Shown here one piece after another: positions 23,301 through 32,249 of a stretch of DNA of 64,000 nucleotides (its first letter is position 1; each line of letters starts with the position of its first letter). Made by a program: the position numbers and the translations under genes. Origin of the DNA: Candidatus Peribacter sp. (GTDB lineage Bacteria; Patescibacteriota; Gracilibacteria; Peribacterales; Peribacteraceae). Below the pieces are notes generated by a model. It saw only the letters and a list, made by a program, of their open reading frames with translations. It was not told the origin of the DNA and did not search any database. The stretch covers positions 1 through 64,000 of the forward strand of contig JAUSKD010000045.1 of assembly GCA_030647195.1 (NCBI GenBank), read 5' to 3'.

Positions 23301-26272
23301 GTGTTCCACTTGCGGCTATAGAGATTCACAGTGACGTTCGTATTCGGCAGTGCGGAACCATCAGGTTTGACGGTGATCACGCCGATCGCGGCATCCGCGC
23401 CGGGCGTCACGACGTAGTCCAGCGTCTTGACCCCCACGTAGGCGTTGGCCTTGTGAACGGGCACCGACACGCGGTTACTCACCACCTGATTATTCGGGTC
23501 CGTAATGTCCGCTTCGATGGTGAGGATCTGGCTCACGGGCTTATCGTCGATCTTTGCAGGAACGGAGACCTGCAGCCTTCCTGCGGCATCCAACTGTCCC
23601 TCGCCCTCCGCGAGGAGCTTTGTCTCGCGCTCGCAGTTCTGCCAGCACCATGCGTCTTCGAGACCGAAGGAATACCAGTCATCCTGCACTTTGTTGAAGA
23701 AGTAATCCGTGGTCTGCGCCCGCCACGTAACCTTGGCCCCGCCCATGGGCGCGCCGAAGTAGTAGGCTCCGGCGATAGTCGCCTGCACCGTGTCATCCTG
23801 AAAGTAGTCTTCCCGCTCTGTCGTCAGGTCCACGCGGTATTCCGGCTTGCGGTAGGCGAGGACATCGAACGATCCGTAGGCGTCCCCGTACGGGCTCTCC
23901 TGGAAACCTGCGGAAATCTGGTACGAGCCGAGGGGAGCCTTGGCGTCAATGGGCAGATCCCCCGCGAAGCTGCCGTAGGCTGAGAGTTTCAGGGATTTGT
24001 TGAAGATTTCATTCCCGTTGCTGTCCCGGACCATGACGGTCACGGCGCGGCTCGTCGCGGGGATCGCAAGCACGCCGTTGCGGTTGCGCGTCCGCAGGAT
24101 GCCCTTGAAGTGCACGGTATCACCCGCGCGGTAGATCGGCCGGTCCGTGTAGAGGGTCGAGTGGATGCGCTCGCCGCGATCGGAAGGATTCCAGAAATCG
24201 GTGTAGAAGCCGAACATGTCCGGCCGAATGCCGTCACTCCACCGGCTCGACACGAATGCGAAATCATCCCCCTTTTTCGCGGTAACCCAGAATTCCGGTT
24301 CCCATTCGTTCATCGAAGTAGCGAAGCGGTTCATATCGATATCCGTTTCAAAGAACCCCTCTTGATCCGTCTTGCCCGTCACGATGCCCTCCCCGTTGAG
24401 CGCGTTGAATGCGATGTGGGCGCCGGCCACGCCTTCACCCGACCGCAAATCCGTTGCCCAGACGAGTGCACGGTTGCCCGAGTACTTGAGTGTGAGCGTG
24501 GTATTGGTGAGGGCGAAGATCTGGGAGAATTGCAGCTCTTTGCCGTCGTACCCTTTCTCGTTGGGGGCGCGCACACGCAGGACGAAAAGCCCGGAGGGGA
24601 GGGTCTGTTTCGCCTCCTCAACCATGTCGAGAGGATGGATATCCCACGTGTTTTTTGTCGCCGGTGGCATGTAGGTCCACGATTGCAGGGGGGTGAGGTT
24701 GGCCGGCAGAGCGTCCCACGTCTGATGTGTATCACGGAAGACGAGGAAATCTGCGAGACTTACGGATGAGAGCTCCGCTTCCACTTTCGTGATATTCACG
24801 GTCTTCATGCGGTACACCGGAGGCTTCGCGCGCTCGAAGATGCCGAATTCGCCTTTCGTTTCGAGCAGGAGCTGCGGGTCTAAAGGCGGTGTCTTGAACG
24901 AGAATGTGACTGGCTCCTTCAGTGATTGTCCGAAGGTGTCTTTGATGCCCGTACTCACTGTGATCGTGTACTGCGTCGAGGGATTGAGCGGCGGGTAGGC
25001 CGAGAGCTCACGATTGTCCTGCCACGAGGCGAGCTGCCATTCCGTTTCATTCCATTTCGGCACGTCCGGCGTGATCGTGATCTGATTCTTGATGGAATCC
25101 TCCGAGAGTGGATTGCTGAATTGAAAGAGCACGCGGCCATACTCGTAGTTGGACTTTGCGATCGTCAGCGCCCCCACGGTCGAAAAATTCAGGATGAATC
25201 CCGTTCCGTTGCCGAGGGTGCCTTTTGCCCCGGTGATGCCCGGTGCGACGGCGAGCGCATACGTCGAAGAGAAGGCGAGCGGCTTGGCAGGTGTGATGAC
25301 GAGCGTTTTGCGGTCCGTGACGGTGCGCTTGTCCACTGCGACCGTGCCGAAGGCGACTGAGCGGATCTCCAACTCTTCCGGCGCGCCGTTTTCCCCCTCG
25401 CGTGTGAGCGAGAGGAAAGCTTTGGCGCTGCCCGTATCCATCTCCTGATTGAAGGTGAGGGAGGGGAGCGTCGTCGGGCCGGCGAGTGAGAAGCCCTCGG
25501 CGGGATCGGTGGTCTCCACCTGCGGTCGCGCTGTTTCGAACGTCCACGAAAAATCCTCTTCCGTCTTGTCCCCCGAAACGGTCTCTATGCCTTTGGGAAT
25601 AGAGACGGTGTAGCGGGTACTCGGTAGCAGCCCCTTCTCCGGAATGAATTCCACGGCCACCGTCGAGAGCCACCGCCACCGTCCTGCCGTATCGGGCGAG
25701 ATCGTTACCGGCCAGTGTGCCAGGCGGGCCTGCGCCGCTTCGCCCTGCACCTGCGTGAGGGGGATCATGGGCCGGTCGAAGATGATGGTGATCTTGGAGG
25801 TTTCCGCGACGTGCTGCGCGCCCACCTCGGGGATGCGGCCAGCGATCAAGGGCGGACCGGCGACGGTGAACGTGAAATCCAGATCCTGCCCCAAGCCGCT
25901 GCCATCCGATTTCTTGGCAGTGCGGTCGAGGTGGAAAACGATGGTTTTTCCGGCGGGCAGTGGAGAAGTCGGACTGAACGTGAGCGTCTCATCTGTCCAG
26001 TCAAACGTTCCCGTAATGCTCTCCGGCAGCGTCATACTCTCTTCCACGCTCTTGTGGTCCATGAGTGCAGGGAAACTGAATTGCAATGTTGAAGCGGCCG
26101 AAACCCTCTGCCGCAGCGCGAAATCCATCGTGGTCTGGCGGCTTGGAAAGCGCACGGTTCCCGTTGCGAAGAGGGCGATCAGCGTGATGAAGACGACCAG
26201 CACTGTCGCAAGCGCGATGGGTCGCCGGCTGACGGTTGCGGTCACGGATGAGAGGCGACTGGAGGAGGACAT
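20306..26272 (-). CDS. Alpha-2-macroglobulin family protein (bacterial protease trap)
   Basis: A 1988-residue envelope protein with one N-terminal helix (about 18-38) and no lipobox. Repeated Ig-like MG domains fill the first two thirds (for example PPLIAGRIPEVGAQHVAE, DRPIYRAGDTVHFKG). The thioester motif YPYGC-AEQ has Cys1497 and Gln1500, so a protease could be covalently trapped. Downstream come the alpha/alpha thioester domain (GDGGFGYWQE) and the receptor-like C-terminal domain. Bacterial homologues such as YfhM guard the cell wall and are paired with PBP1C, which follows here on the same strand. No -10 box is positioned near the start. Confidence 0.92.
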   Translation of the reverse strand: MSSSSRLSSVTATVSRRPIALATVLVVFITLIALFATGTVRFPSRQTTMDFALRQRVSAASTLQFSFPALMDHKSVEESMTLPESITGTFDWTDETLTFSPTSPLPAGKTIVFHLDRTAKKSDGSGLGQDLDFTFTVAGPPLIAGRIPEVGAQHVAETSKITIIFDRPMIPLTQVQGEAAQARLAHWPVTISPDTAGRWRWLSTVAVEFIPEKGLLPSTRYTVSIPKGIETVSGDKTEEDFSWTFETARPQVETTDPAEGFSLAGPTTLPSLTFNQEMDTGSAKAFLSLTREGENGAPEELEIRSVAFGTVAVDKRTVTDRKTLVITPAKPLAFSSTYALAVAPGITGAKGTLGNGTGFILNFSTVGALTIAKSNYEYGRVLFQFSNPLSEDSIKNQITITPDVPKWNETEWQLASWQDNRELSAYPPLNPSTQYTITVSTGIKDTFGQSLKEPVTFSFKTPPLDPQLLLETKGEFGIFERAKPPVYRMKTVNITKVEAELSSVSLADFLVFRDTHQTWDALPANLTPLQSWTYMPPATKNTWDIHPLDMVEEAKQTLPSGLFVLRVRAPNEKGYDGKELQFSQIFALTNTTLTLKYSGNRALVWATDLRSGEGVAGAHIAFNALNGEGIVTGKTDQEGFFETDIDMNRFATSMNEWEPEFWVTAKKGDDFAFVSSRWSDGIRPDMFGFYTDFWNPSDRGERIHSTLYTDRPIYRAGDTVHFKGILRTRNRNGVLAIPATSRAVTVMVRDSNGNEIFNKSLKLSAYGSFAGDLPIDAKAPLGSYQISAGFQESPYGDAYGSFDVLAYRKPEYRVDLTTEREDYFQDDTVQATIAGAYYFGAPMGGAKVTWRAQTTDYFFNKVQDDWYSFGLEDAWCWQNCERETKLLAEGEGQLDAAGRLQVSVPAKIDDKPVSQILTIEADITDPNNQVVSNRVSVPVHKANAYVGVKTLDYVVTPGADAAIGVITVKPDGSALPNTNVTVNLYSRKWNTIKKKGVDGQYYYDNTPEDTFVRATKVTTDEKGKVKTMVRPDQGGEFRVVAVVADDQGREAKAATGLYAWSSTYVNWPHENNNRIDVVPDKAEYHIGDTATLLIKSPFQGKNVKALVTVEREQVIHREVITIESTAQKITVPITGDLLPTAYVSVVVIKPRIGETFNDNGLDTGAPAFRIGYAKLPIDTTSKRLTVNVKTDKEKYLPGEKVTVKLSASDWQGKPARAEISLGVVDMSVLALTGFSLPDLVAQFYSERPVGVLTAEMLTFLIDRYKPGSKGGGGADLEAKKRGNFKDTAYWNPTILTNENGEAEVSFTLPDNLTTWHLLAIGQTLSSTFGAAEDTVIETKHVIVRPVRPRFAVVGDRVILGAIVHNFLESSSTFTVSLTGSGFALGGQQSKQVTIGAGEQTKVEFPVTIARASKATFTFLAKSETARDEVEESIPILTYGTPQSAATTGITEDVTTEKVLVPSEKDARDGSLSVTVSPTLATYLPGGLQYLASYPYGCAEQTISSILPDVVLLRLQGFDAFHIVDKKKLDDMVTTGLTRLYTFQRGDGGFGYWQESNRSYAALSAYALQALSLIRDSGFAVDDGVIARTRQYLDAALRRSDPNEQLDAATRAQILFALAETGNVDVSLLSNLDEQRAKLPLFAKAQLAMAFDRAKSKGKARDIVTEILRSAKVDGRGTHFEEEDIGTYGSLMHTNDRTSALVLQAMLRIDPKNALIPNAVRYLLQIRKDGHWDTTQSTVSVLLAFIDYLQQTKELDANFTAGVDVNGTKILDWKVTKQNVLSRKEVKLALDELVRGETTTLKIGKEGTGRLYYDAVLSYFYTADTLPPAEEGISVLRTTEPLPDPSDPANGRAGQKKTPTVGNTYRVTLTITVPEDRHFVAIESPFPAGFEPIDVNLQTAQKTLLSDDTTRMWDENYWQSGLWRFNHRELRDDMFFAFADELPTGVYQLTYLVRATTPGTFHERPAHVFEMYFPEVFGQTAGKLVTIGE

Positions 26273-26350
26273 AGTGGGATGTGGAAGAGGTGAACTTTCA
26301 TGCTAGCGGTGTCGGTGCTCAACCCTCAATTTCCCGTGCAAGTCTGGTGT

Positions 26351-26386
26351 TGACTAATTGACTCTTTAGTCAATTTGTGTACAATC
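26351..26386 (+). promoter_or_regulatory. Promoter with overlapping palindromic operator
   Basis: TTGACT (26359-26364), 16 bases and TACAAT (26381-26386) make a good sigma-70-type promoter. The -35 lies in a perfect inverted repeat ATTGACT-CTTT-AGTCAAT (26358-26375), with a further TTGACT at 26351-26356, so repressor control is likely. Transcription should start near 26393. Confidence 0.65.
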
Positions 26387-26495
26387 TACCGGCTCAGAGG
26401 ACTTCGTCTTCTCAGCAGTGATCATTCGCAGAGTTGGCAAGTATTCCTCGTGGTGCGTTCATTCCGATACGGTGTTCTGCCGTTGGTGTTGAAAG

Positions 26496-26534
26496 CAGCT
26501 TCGAGTCCCCTGAAAGGGGATTGGGGGCTGTTTT
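26496..26534 (+). terminator. Attenuator-like hairpin in a long leader
   Basis: CAGCTTC (26496-26502) pairs with GGGGCTG (26524-26530), enclosing TCCCC (26506-26510)/GGGGA (26516-26520), and TTTT follows at 26531-26534. It lies inside the roughly 220-base leader of the 26615 gene, so it could end transcription before the gene. Confidence 0.4.
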
Positions 26535-26614
26535 CGCGCCGCTGCGGATTCTCGGGAATCTTCCGAACGCAGGGCTCGTTGTGTCGATGGAGAACATGGA
26601 CAATGGAGGAATCA

Positions 26615-27418
26615 ATGGTTCAGACGCAGATTTTCCTGCCCTATGCCATGCCCGGCTGCATGCGCAGGCTGGTCGGACATTTCAGGCGGCATCGCCTGGG
26701 GTCCGATCTCGGTCCGGGAGATGGCAACACAAGCCGCGAGCATGACCTTTTCAACCGTGTGGAGTGGATGGAGGTCGGCTCGCATGCCCTGGAGATTCCG
26801 CAATACCTGTGCATGGGCATGCGGAACCCGGAAATCGTGAGTGAGAAGCTCCTCGCGCACTACGGGATCGCGCGTGAGATCAAGATCGCCGAGCGGCAGT
26901 TCTGTGCGGTCGCCATCGGGCGCTTCAGGCTTACTGCGGGGAAGTCCGTCATCGGCCAGCAGTCATTGCTGATCGAGGACAGCGAACCCGTGGTCTATCA
27001 ATCGTCGAACGCGCCCGGTCCGGTGGTCTGTGCGAAGAGTGGACGCAGCTCCGTCTACGTCACACACCTCCCACCGGAGACGAACCTTCCGCTCGCAGAC
27101 GTCGCGATGAAGATCGAGAGCGACCTGCGACCGACGCACAAGATGGCTGCCGTGATCCCTCGTATTCATATCACCCGATGGGATAGCTACGCCGGCTACC
27201 TCGGTCTCGCGATCAAGGGAACGACTGACATGTGGACGCTCGGCTTTGCCGAGGCTCACACGATTCTTACGGTCGAACCCGCATTGCCTGACTGTGTGCC
27301 GATGCCAGCCCACGTGACGGAAGTCCGCCCGCCGCTCCTTCTCTGGGTGCGACGGGAAGGCGGCCACTTCGAGTTCCCCGCGCTGGTGGGGATTCTGGCT
27401 GCCGAAGACTTCGCGTAG
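26615..27418 (+). CDS. Hypothetical protein with regulated leader
   Basis: A 267-residue soluble protein, not recognised. It has no signal peptide. The start at 26615 is supported by GGAGGA (26605-26610) a few bases upstream, the clearest Shine-Dalgarno match in the window. The longer frame from 26375 is excluded because it begins upstream of the promoter -10. The last residues (PPLLLWVRREGGHFEFPALVGIL) loosely recall the serpin C terminus, which would suit the neighbouring protease trap, but the rest does not follow the serpin pattern. It stands alone between divergent and convergent genes. Confidence 0.55.
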   Translation: MVQTQIFLPYAMPGCMRRLVGHFRRHRLGSDLGPGDGNTSREHDLFNRVEWMEVGSHALEIPQYLCMGMRNPEIVSEKLLAHYGIAREIKIAERQFCAVAIGRFRLTAGKSVIGQQSLLIEDSEPVVYQSSNAPGPVVCAKSGRSSVYVTHLPPETNLPLADVAMKIESDLRPTHKMAAVIPRIHITRWDSYAGYLGLAIKGTTDMWTLGFAEAHTILTVEPALPDCVPMPAHVTEVRPPLLLWVRREGGHFEFPALVGILAAEDFA

Positions 27419-27470
27419 CACAAGACCAACTCTGCTTCGTCCCGAGTCGCCTAGCGGCTCGGGACACTTT

Positions 27471-29417
27471 CTATTGCCCGCGTATCTGCCGCAGCGCCGC
27501 GCGTGCCTGCGCATTGCCCGGATCGTACGCAAGAATCGCTTCGAACTGGGCGGCCGCACCATTGCGATCTTTCTGCGTGTTAAAGAGCAGGATGCCCAGG
27601 TTCAGCCGCGCTGCGGTGAATTTCGGCTGCAGTCGCACCGCCTCGCGGTAGGCCTCTTCTGCCTCATCGCTGCGGCCGAGCTTCGTCAGCGCAACGCCCA
27701 AATTGTAGTGCGCCTGCGGAAAGAACGGATTCAGGTCGAGGGCTGCGCGGTATGCGGTCACGCCTTCTTCCAGCCGCCCCAGGCCGACCAGCAGCGCTCC
27801 CAAATTGAGCTGCGCCGGAGCGAAATCGGGAGCGGACAGAATCGCCTGTCGGTAATACCGTTCCGCAGTGACGTTGTTTCCCTGCTGTCCGGCAACGACG
27901 CCCAGTCCCAGAAGCGCGTAGACGTTTTGGGGGTTGAAGCGCAGCGCCTCTTCGTAGGTCGACCGGGCTTGGGCGAAGTCATTCTGTTCCCTCAGCGCGG
28001 AGGCCAGATTGCTCAGCGTCTTCGATTTGGAGCGGTTCAGTCCCGGTCCTGTGCGGCCCTTCTCGCGCATGATCGTCAGGGCGGTGTTGTACGAGGCAAT
28101 GGCCTTCGCTTCATCCCCGCTGTAGCGCTGCACATTCCCCAGATTCACATGGGCCACGTAAGCATCGGGCGAGACCTTCAATGCCTGGGTGAACAGTGCC
28201 GTGCTGTCCTTCCATGTGCGCGACTGAAGAGCCGAGAGCACGCCCAGAGCCGCAAGCAGAAAACAGGCGGCGATGATGCAGGGTCTGGTCCGCGCACGGC
28301 AGAAATGTCCGAATGCCAGAATGATGAGGAAGAAGATGCCGATGCTCGGCACATAGGCGTAGCGGTCGGAGGCGAAGTAGAAGAAATCGCCCTTGGCGAA
28401 ATTGAGCAGGGTGGGGGAGACGGTGATGAGGAAGAAAGCGATCCCGAAGAACACGTCCCTGGTCCACCGCAGTGACACCAGCGTGATCAGCAGGAGGAGG
28501 ATGAAGAGCAGCAGGGGGATCAGGATGTCTGAGCGCGAGAGGGTGACGGGTCCCACGAAGGGATAGAGCACCGAAAGCCCGGACGGAGCGAAGATTTTTT
28601 CGAGGTAGAACATCATGCTCCTGGGGGCCATCAGCAGTTTCTCCGTCGGGCTGGATGCAGTCAGGACGCCCGTTTTGCCCATCCACGCGATCACGCCGAA
28701 GATTCCTGACAGTGCGAGGTAGGGGAGTTTCTCGCGGAGCATCCTGCGGTCCCACGCGCGGCGCTCATGGATGTCAAAGACGAAGAGGAGAACGGGCAGG
28801 GTGATCACGGTCACCTTGGCCAGCAAGCCCAGGGAGAATGCCGCGAGGCTTGCGTAGTACGTTTTGCTTTTCCCGTCAGAGCGGTATTGCAAATACGCAA
28901 TCAGGCTCAGGAGGAGGAAGAACGTCGAGAGCACATCCTTTCGCGCGCTCGCCCACGCCACGGCTTCGGTGTGGAGCGGATGCAGTGCGAACAGAAGCCC
29001 CCCGAAGAGCGCTGTCCATCCCCGCCACGGTCGGTCCTGACCGCTGTGCCCCCGCCGCGTGAGCGTGAGCAGGAGCCACGCGACGAGCAGGGCATTCAGC
29101 GTGTGCCAGAGGAGGTTCTGGATGTGATAGATCGTGGCATTGGTCCCGCCGAGCAGGTAGTCGATCTGATAGCTGAAGAAGGTGAGCGGGATGTAGAGCT
29201 CGGGGTCGTAACTCGTGAAAATCGTCTTGAGTGAACCGGGTGTGATGGAGCGGATGGACGGGTTTTCGTAGATGAGCAGGCCGTCATCCCAGCGCACGAA
29301 GGTGTGGGTCAGCGAACTTCCGTAGACGAAGAACGTCGCGAGAAAAAATGCACAGACGATCCACCAGAGCACGGGGCGGGACGGCAGGGAAGGGGACGAA
29401 GGATGGTCGGCGTTCAC
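27471..29417 (-). CDS. TMTC-like membrane glycosyltransferase with TPR repeats
   Basis: A 648-residue protein. About ten transmembrane helices (16-410) include the GT-C family loop FVRWDDGLLIYENP with acidic residues after helix 1, and HPLHTEAVAWASARKD, a segment characteristic of TMTC/DUF1736 proteins. From about 420 to the end are six TPR units (AHVNLGNVQRYSGDEAKA, ALLGLGVVAGQQGN, AQLNLGALLVGLG, AHYNLGVALTKLG, ARLNLGILLF). Eukaryotic TMTCs are O-mannosyltransferases, so protein glycosylation on the outer face is a reasonable inference. It follows the cupredoxin/cohesin/dockerin genes on the same strand. Start is GTG, six bases after TAGAGT (29429-29424). Confidence 0.8.
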   Translation of the reverse strand: MNADHPSSPSLPSRPVLWWIVCAFFLATFFVYGSSLTHTFVRWDDGLLIYENPSIRSITPGSLKTIFTSYDPELYIPLTFFSYQIDYLLGGTNATIYHIQNLLWHTLNALLVAWLLLTLTRRGHSGQDRPWRGWTALFGGLLFALHPLHTEAVAWASARKDVLSTFFLLLSLIAYLQYRSDGKSKTYYASLAAFSLGLLAKVTVITLPVLLFVFDIHERRAWDRRMLREKLPYLALSGIFGVIAWMGKTGVLTASSPTEKLLMAPRSMMFYLEKIFAPSGLSVLYPFVGPVTLSRSDILIPLLLFILLLLITLVSLRWTRDVFFGIAFFLITVSPTLLNFAKGDFFYFASDRYAYVPSIGIFFLIILAFGHFCRARTRPCIIAACFLLAALGVLSALQSRTWKDSTALFTQALKVSPDAYVAHVNLGNVQRYSGDEAKAIASYNTALTIMREKGRTGPGLNRSKSKTLSNLASALREQNDFAQARSTYEEALRFNPQNVYALLGLGVVAGQQGNNVTAERYYRQAILSAPDFAPAQLNLGALLVGLGRLEEGVTAYRAALDLNPFFPQAHYNLGVALTKLGRSDEAEEAYREAVRLQPKFTAARLNLGILLFNTQKDRNGAAAQFEAILAYDPGNAQARAALRQIRGQ

Positions 29418-29478
29418 CGTCCCACTCTAAAACTCCCGCGCGCAGGATGGTAGGCACCGGAAGAGATGAACAAATTAT

Positions 29479-30549
29479 TTATTCAATGTATGCCCTCTTG
29501 AGCAGATTGCGCGTCACGAAGAAGAGCAGCGCAAATGCTCCCATGATCGTAATCCAGAGCGCGGGTCCCGTTGCGGGTTGCGCAATGGGCAGCGGAGCGC
29601 CGCCGTGCAGGGTGGTCTTGGCCCCCTTCACGCTCTTCACGGACGAAGAGCTGCCTCCTGCGGTGATGGGTTTGCCCTGTGCGTCGAAAGGATGTGCGCG
29701 ATTGCCGTTGACGGTGTACGGATTGACGGGCAGCTGTACGACGCGATCGGGTTCACGGCGGCTGTCTGAGGAGGCGGCACCCGAAGGCACGGAATTCCGC
29801 GCTCCGGCAGCAGGATACGCAGCATCGGCATCACCATTGCCCGCGAGCACGGAAGCGATATCCACGAATCCGTCTGCGTCGGCAGGAGGCAGAGCGAATG
29901 CCAGGTTGCCTGTCCTGGAGAAGAGGGATGAAGATTGTCCCGCTCCGGCGGAGGAGGTGGCGCTGTGCGTTGCACTGTCGAAGGGAACTGTCTGCGCGAG
30001 GTTCTGCCTGGTCGCAGTGTTGACGGCAGCGGTCGGCGTTCCCGCCTTGGCTGCCAGCACCGTGATGCTGGCCTCCATGCCCTGTGCGTTGATGCTGTAG
30101 TAGGAATAAGTGCCGGCATCGAACTCAGGCGTGATGGTCAGTGTTGCGCTCTCTTTCGGCGCGATGGAGTGCGTGGAAAAGCATTCCTGATTGTGCGTGC
30201 AGAGCGCATCGGATTGCAGCACCTGCGGACGGTCGGTTTCATTGATCCAGCGGATGTCTCCTCCGGTGGTAACGGTGACGGAAGTCGGAGAGAAGCCGTT
30301 CTCGGTGATCCGAACCGTGGTCTCGGTGCCCTGATCAAATCCGAAGAAGAGCGAAAAGCCGATCGAGATGGCAAGCAGCATGCCTGCGATGGCAGCCGGT
30401 TGCCGTGACAGGCGTCGCATGCGCGGCTGGTGAGCTTGCTCTGCGGGAGGCTCCTGACTCTGTTTCGGTCTCTCCGCGACGTGCACGGGGAGTAGTTGCT
30501 CCTCCGCGGACGCATCGGTGGACTGCCAGTTGGGATGAAGATCGGTCAT
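29479..30549 (-). CDS. Surface protein with cupredoxin-like domain and sorting-type C terminus
   Basis: A 356-residue protein with an inner helix at about 53-70 (AIAGMLLAISIGFSLFFGF). A cupredoxin-fold segment follows at about 75-168 (VRITENGFSPTSVTVTTGGDIRWIN, APKESATLTITPEFDAGTYSYYS). The usual copper ligands (His, Cys, His, Met in order) are not all present, so it may be structural. A low-complexity region leads to QPATGPALWITIMGAF, a helix and a basic tail, which resembles a sortase signal (xPxTG, helix, RNLLKR). Its start overlaps the cohesin-like gene stop by four bases, so they are co-translated. Confidence 0.65.
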   Translation of the reverse strand: MTDLHPNWQSTDASAEEQLLPVHVAERPKQSQEPPAEQAHQPRMRRLSRQPAAIAGMLLAISIGFSLFFGFDQGTETTVRITENGFSPTSVTVTTGGDIRWINETDRPQVLQSDALCTHNQECFSTHSIAPKESATLTITPEFDAGTYSYYSINAQGMEASITVLAAKAGTPTAAVNTATRQNLAQTVPFDSATHSATSSAGAGQSSSLFSRTGNLAFALPPADADGFVDIASVLAGNGDADAAYPAAGARNSVPSGAASSDSRREPDRVVQLPVNPYTVNGNRAHPFDAQGKPITAGGSSSSVKSVKGAKTTLHGGAPLPIAQPATGPALWITIMGAFALLFFVTRNLLKRAYIE

Positions 30550-32228
30550 GATGCGCGTGGAGTGTGGGTCAGGGCCACGATCTGTCTGCGAGAGGCGAGG
30601 GCGGTGCCGGTAATCGCCGAGATGGTGAGGATCAGGGTGACCACCGAAGACATGCCCGTCTCTCCGGGAACGGTGATCAATGTTTTGGTGGCCAGCAGGT
30701 CTCCCGTGAGGGGGGCAGTGGACGTCTTGGGATTCCCCACTTCGACTGCGACCTCCTGGCTGAAGGCGGATTCCTCATCCTGTGCGCTCAAGGCCCGAAT
30801 GGCGACGAAGTACGTAGTCTTCTCGGGCAGGCCGCGGATGGCCATGCTTGTCGAGTCGCCCGAGATCGTCTTTCGCTGGATGTAGCGTCCGGTGGTCGTT
30901 CCGTAGTAGAGGTTGTAGGCCTTCAATTGGGAGGAGGTGAGCGGGTCCCAGGCGATGTACAGGCTGGTTCCTTCTGTCGTGATCCGCACGTTGCGCACCT
31001 GCAGCAGCGCGAAGGCGGTCCCGCTCGTGGGCGGCATGGCTGTTGGCGCAGAGGAAGATGCAACTGCCTTTGCACAGCGGTTGCTTTCGCAGATGCCGCT
31101 CATACAGTGGCTGCCTGCGGTGCACGCGCCTCCGTCTTCCACTTTCAGGATATCGCCGCGGCACACGCCTCCGCTGCAGAGTCCTCCCTTACAGTCGCCG
31201 TGCTCGCTGCAACTCATGCCATCGGGCAGCAGGGTCCGGGAGGTGGCGGAACTGGCGGAGGAGCCGGAACCGGTCGGGGCACTGGAGCTCGATTGCACTT
31301 CGGTTGTGCAGGCGATGGAACAGCCGTCGCCCGCGAGGAAGTTTCCGTCGTCACACTGTTCGCCGGCTTCCACGAGGCCGTTGCCACAAATGGGAGCTGC
31401 AACGGAAGAGGCGCTGCTCATTGTTGAAGAAATTGCGGAACTGCCGCTCCCTGCGGGATGCGTTGTGGCACTGCTCGTACTGGAACCGCTGCCGGATGCC
31501 TGCGAGACGGAGCTCGATCCGGATCCGGTGCTGGCGGCCGAGCTTGCGACGGAGCCACTGTCGCTCGAGAGCGACGTGGCGGAGGAGGCGGAAGAGGCCG
31601 CGGGAGTTTCGAAGGTGACGAGCAGTGAACCGGGATTCTGGGTGAGAATATCCTCCGTGCCGCCGGCATCCTTCACGGCGACGACGCGGGTGTGTCCCGT
31701 GGGTTGCACATCGTAGAAGCTGAGCACATCCGTTTTGGTTTGAGGTACGGATTTCACCTGCAGGAGGACGCGAGCCACGAGGATTTCCTCGGTGGCAGGT
31801 TCTGCGGCGGCTGTTGCCGAGAGATCAATCTTGATGAGTCCGTCTGTTGCAGAAAATTCCAGCTCTCCCGGGGCGGGGGTGGAAAGTACGGCTCCGGCGG
31901 TGACCCCTTTCCCTTCCAGGACCGCAGAGTTGTACTGCAGCCATGCACGCACACGGCTGATCTTTCTCTTTCCGGGATTGGTGAGCATCAGATCCATATG
32001 GAGCTGATCATCTTTCTTCTGCGGGGCGGTCTGGAGCGTTTCGGGGTCTTTCACGGTATACGTCGGGCAGGGGGTGGTGCCCTCTGCACAATGGGGTCGC
32101 AGAAAGAGTGTCGGCTCGGTTGTTCCCTCTGCCATGAACCCTGCCGGGATCAGTAGAACCAATGCCAGCAGGGGGAGCAGAAGGATTCTGGCGACGGTCA
32201 GCCGACGGGGAGTGGCGGATGTGGTCAT
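30546..32228 (-). CDS. Secreted protein with cohesin-like, Cys-rich and fibronectin-like domains
   Basis: A 560-residue protein with a signal helix (14-33). Residues about 72-208 look like a cohesin fold: RVRAWLQYNSAVLEGKGVT, then DGLIKIDLSA and ILVARVLLQVKS match the YxPxVL, G-I and LATITFKV positions of cohesins. A Ser-rich linker (212-275) precedes a Myxo-type Cys repeat (CGNGLVEAGEQCDDGN). Two small Cys knots (CSEHGDCKGGLC, CTAGSHCMSGIC) and a fibronectin-III-like domain (LYIAWDPLTSSQLKAYNLYYG) follow. The C-terminal region has PLTGD and a membrane helix. A dockerin gene lies directly upstream, so the pair may bind each other. It is operonic with the cupredoxin gene. Confidence 0.7.
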   Translation of the reverse strand: MTTSATPRRLTVARILLLPLLALVLLIPAGFMAEGTTEPTLFLRPHCAEGTTPCPTYTVKDPETLQTAPQKKDDQLHMDLMLTNPGKRKISRVRAWLQYNSAVLEGKGVTAGAVLSTPAPGELEFSATDGLIKIDLSATAAAEPATEEILVARVLLQVKSVPQTKTDVLSFYDVQPTGHTRVVAVKDAGGTEDILTQNPGSLLVTFETPAASSASSATSLSSDSGSVASSAASTGSGSSSVSQASGSGSSTSSATTHPAGSGSSAISSTMSSASSVAAPICGNGLVEAGEQCDDGNFLAGDGCSIACTTEVQSSSSAPTGSGSSASSATSRTLLPDGMSCSEHGDCKGGLCSGGVCRGDILKVEDGGACTAGSHCMSGICESNRCAKAVASSSAPTAMPPTSGTAFALLQVRNVRITTEGTSLYIAWDPLTSSQLKAYNLYYGTTTGRYIQRKTISGDSTSMAIRGLPEKTTYFVAIRALSAQDEESAFSQEVAVEVGNPKTSTAPLTGDLLATKTLITVPGETGMSSVVTLILTISAITGTALASRRQIVALTHTPRAS

Positions 32229-32249
32229 AGGGTGGAAGAACCAACGAAG

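Noticed and set aside
26434..26745. 103-residue plus-strand frame in the leader of the 26615 gene
   Set aside because: It overlaps the attenuator-like hairpin and the true start, and shows no domain or ribosome-binding signal.
26615..27418. Serpin annotation
   Set aside because: Only the last strand-like segment resembles serpins. The breach, shutter and reactive-loop signatures are not visible.
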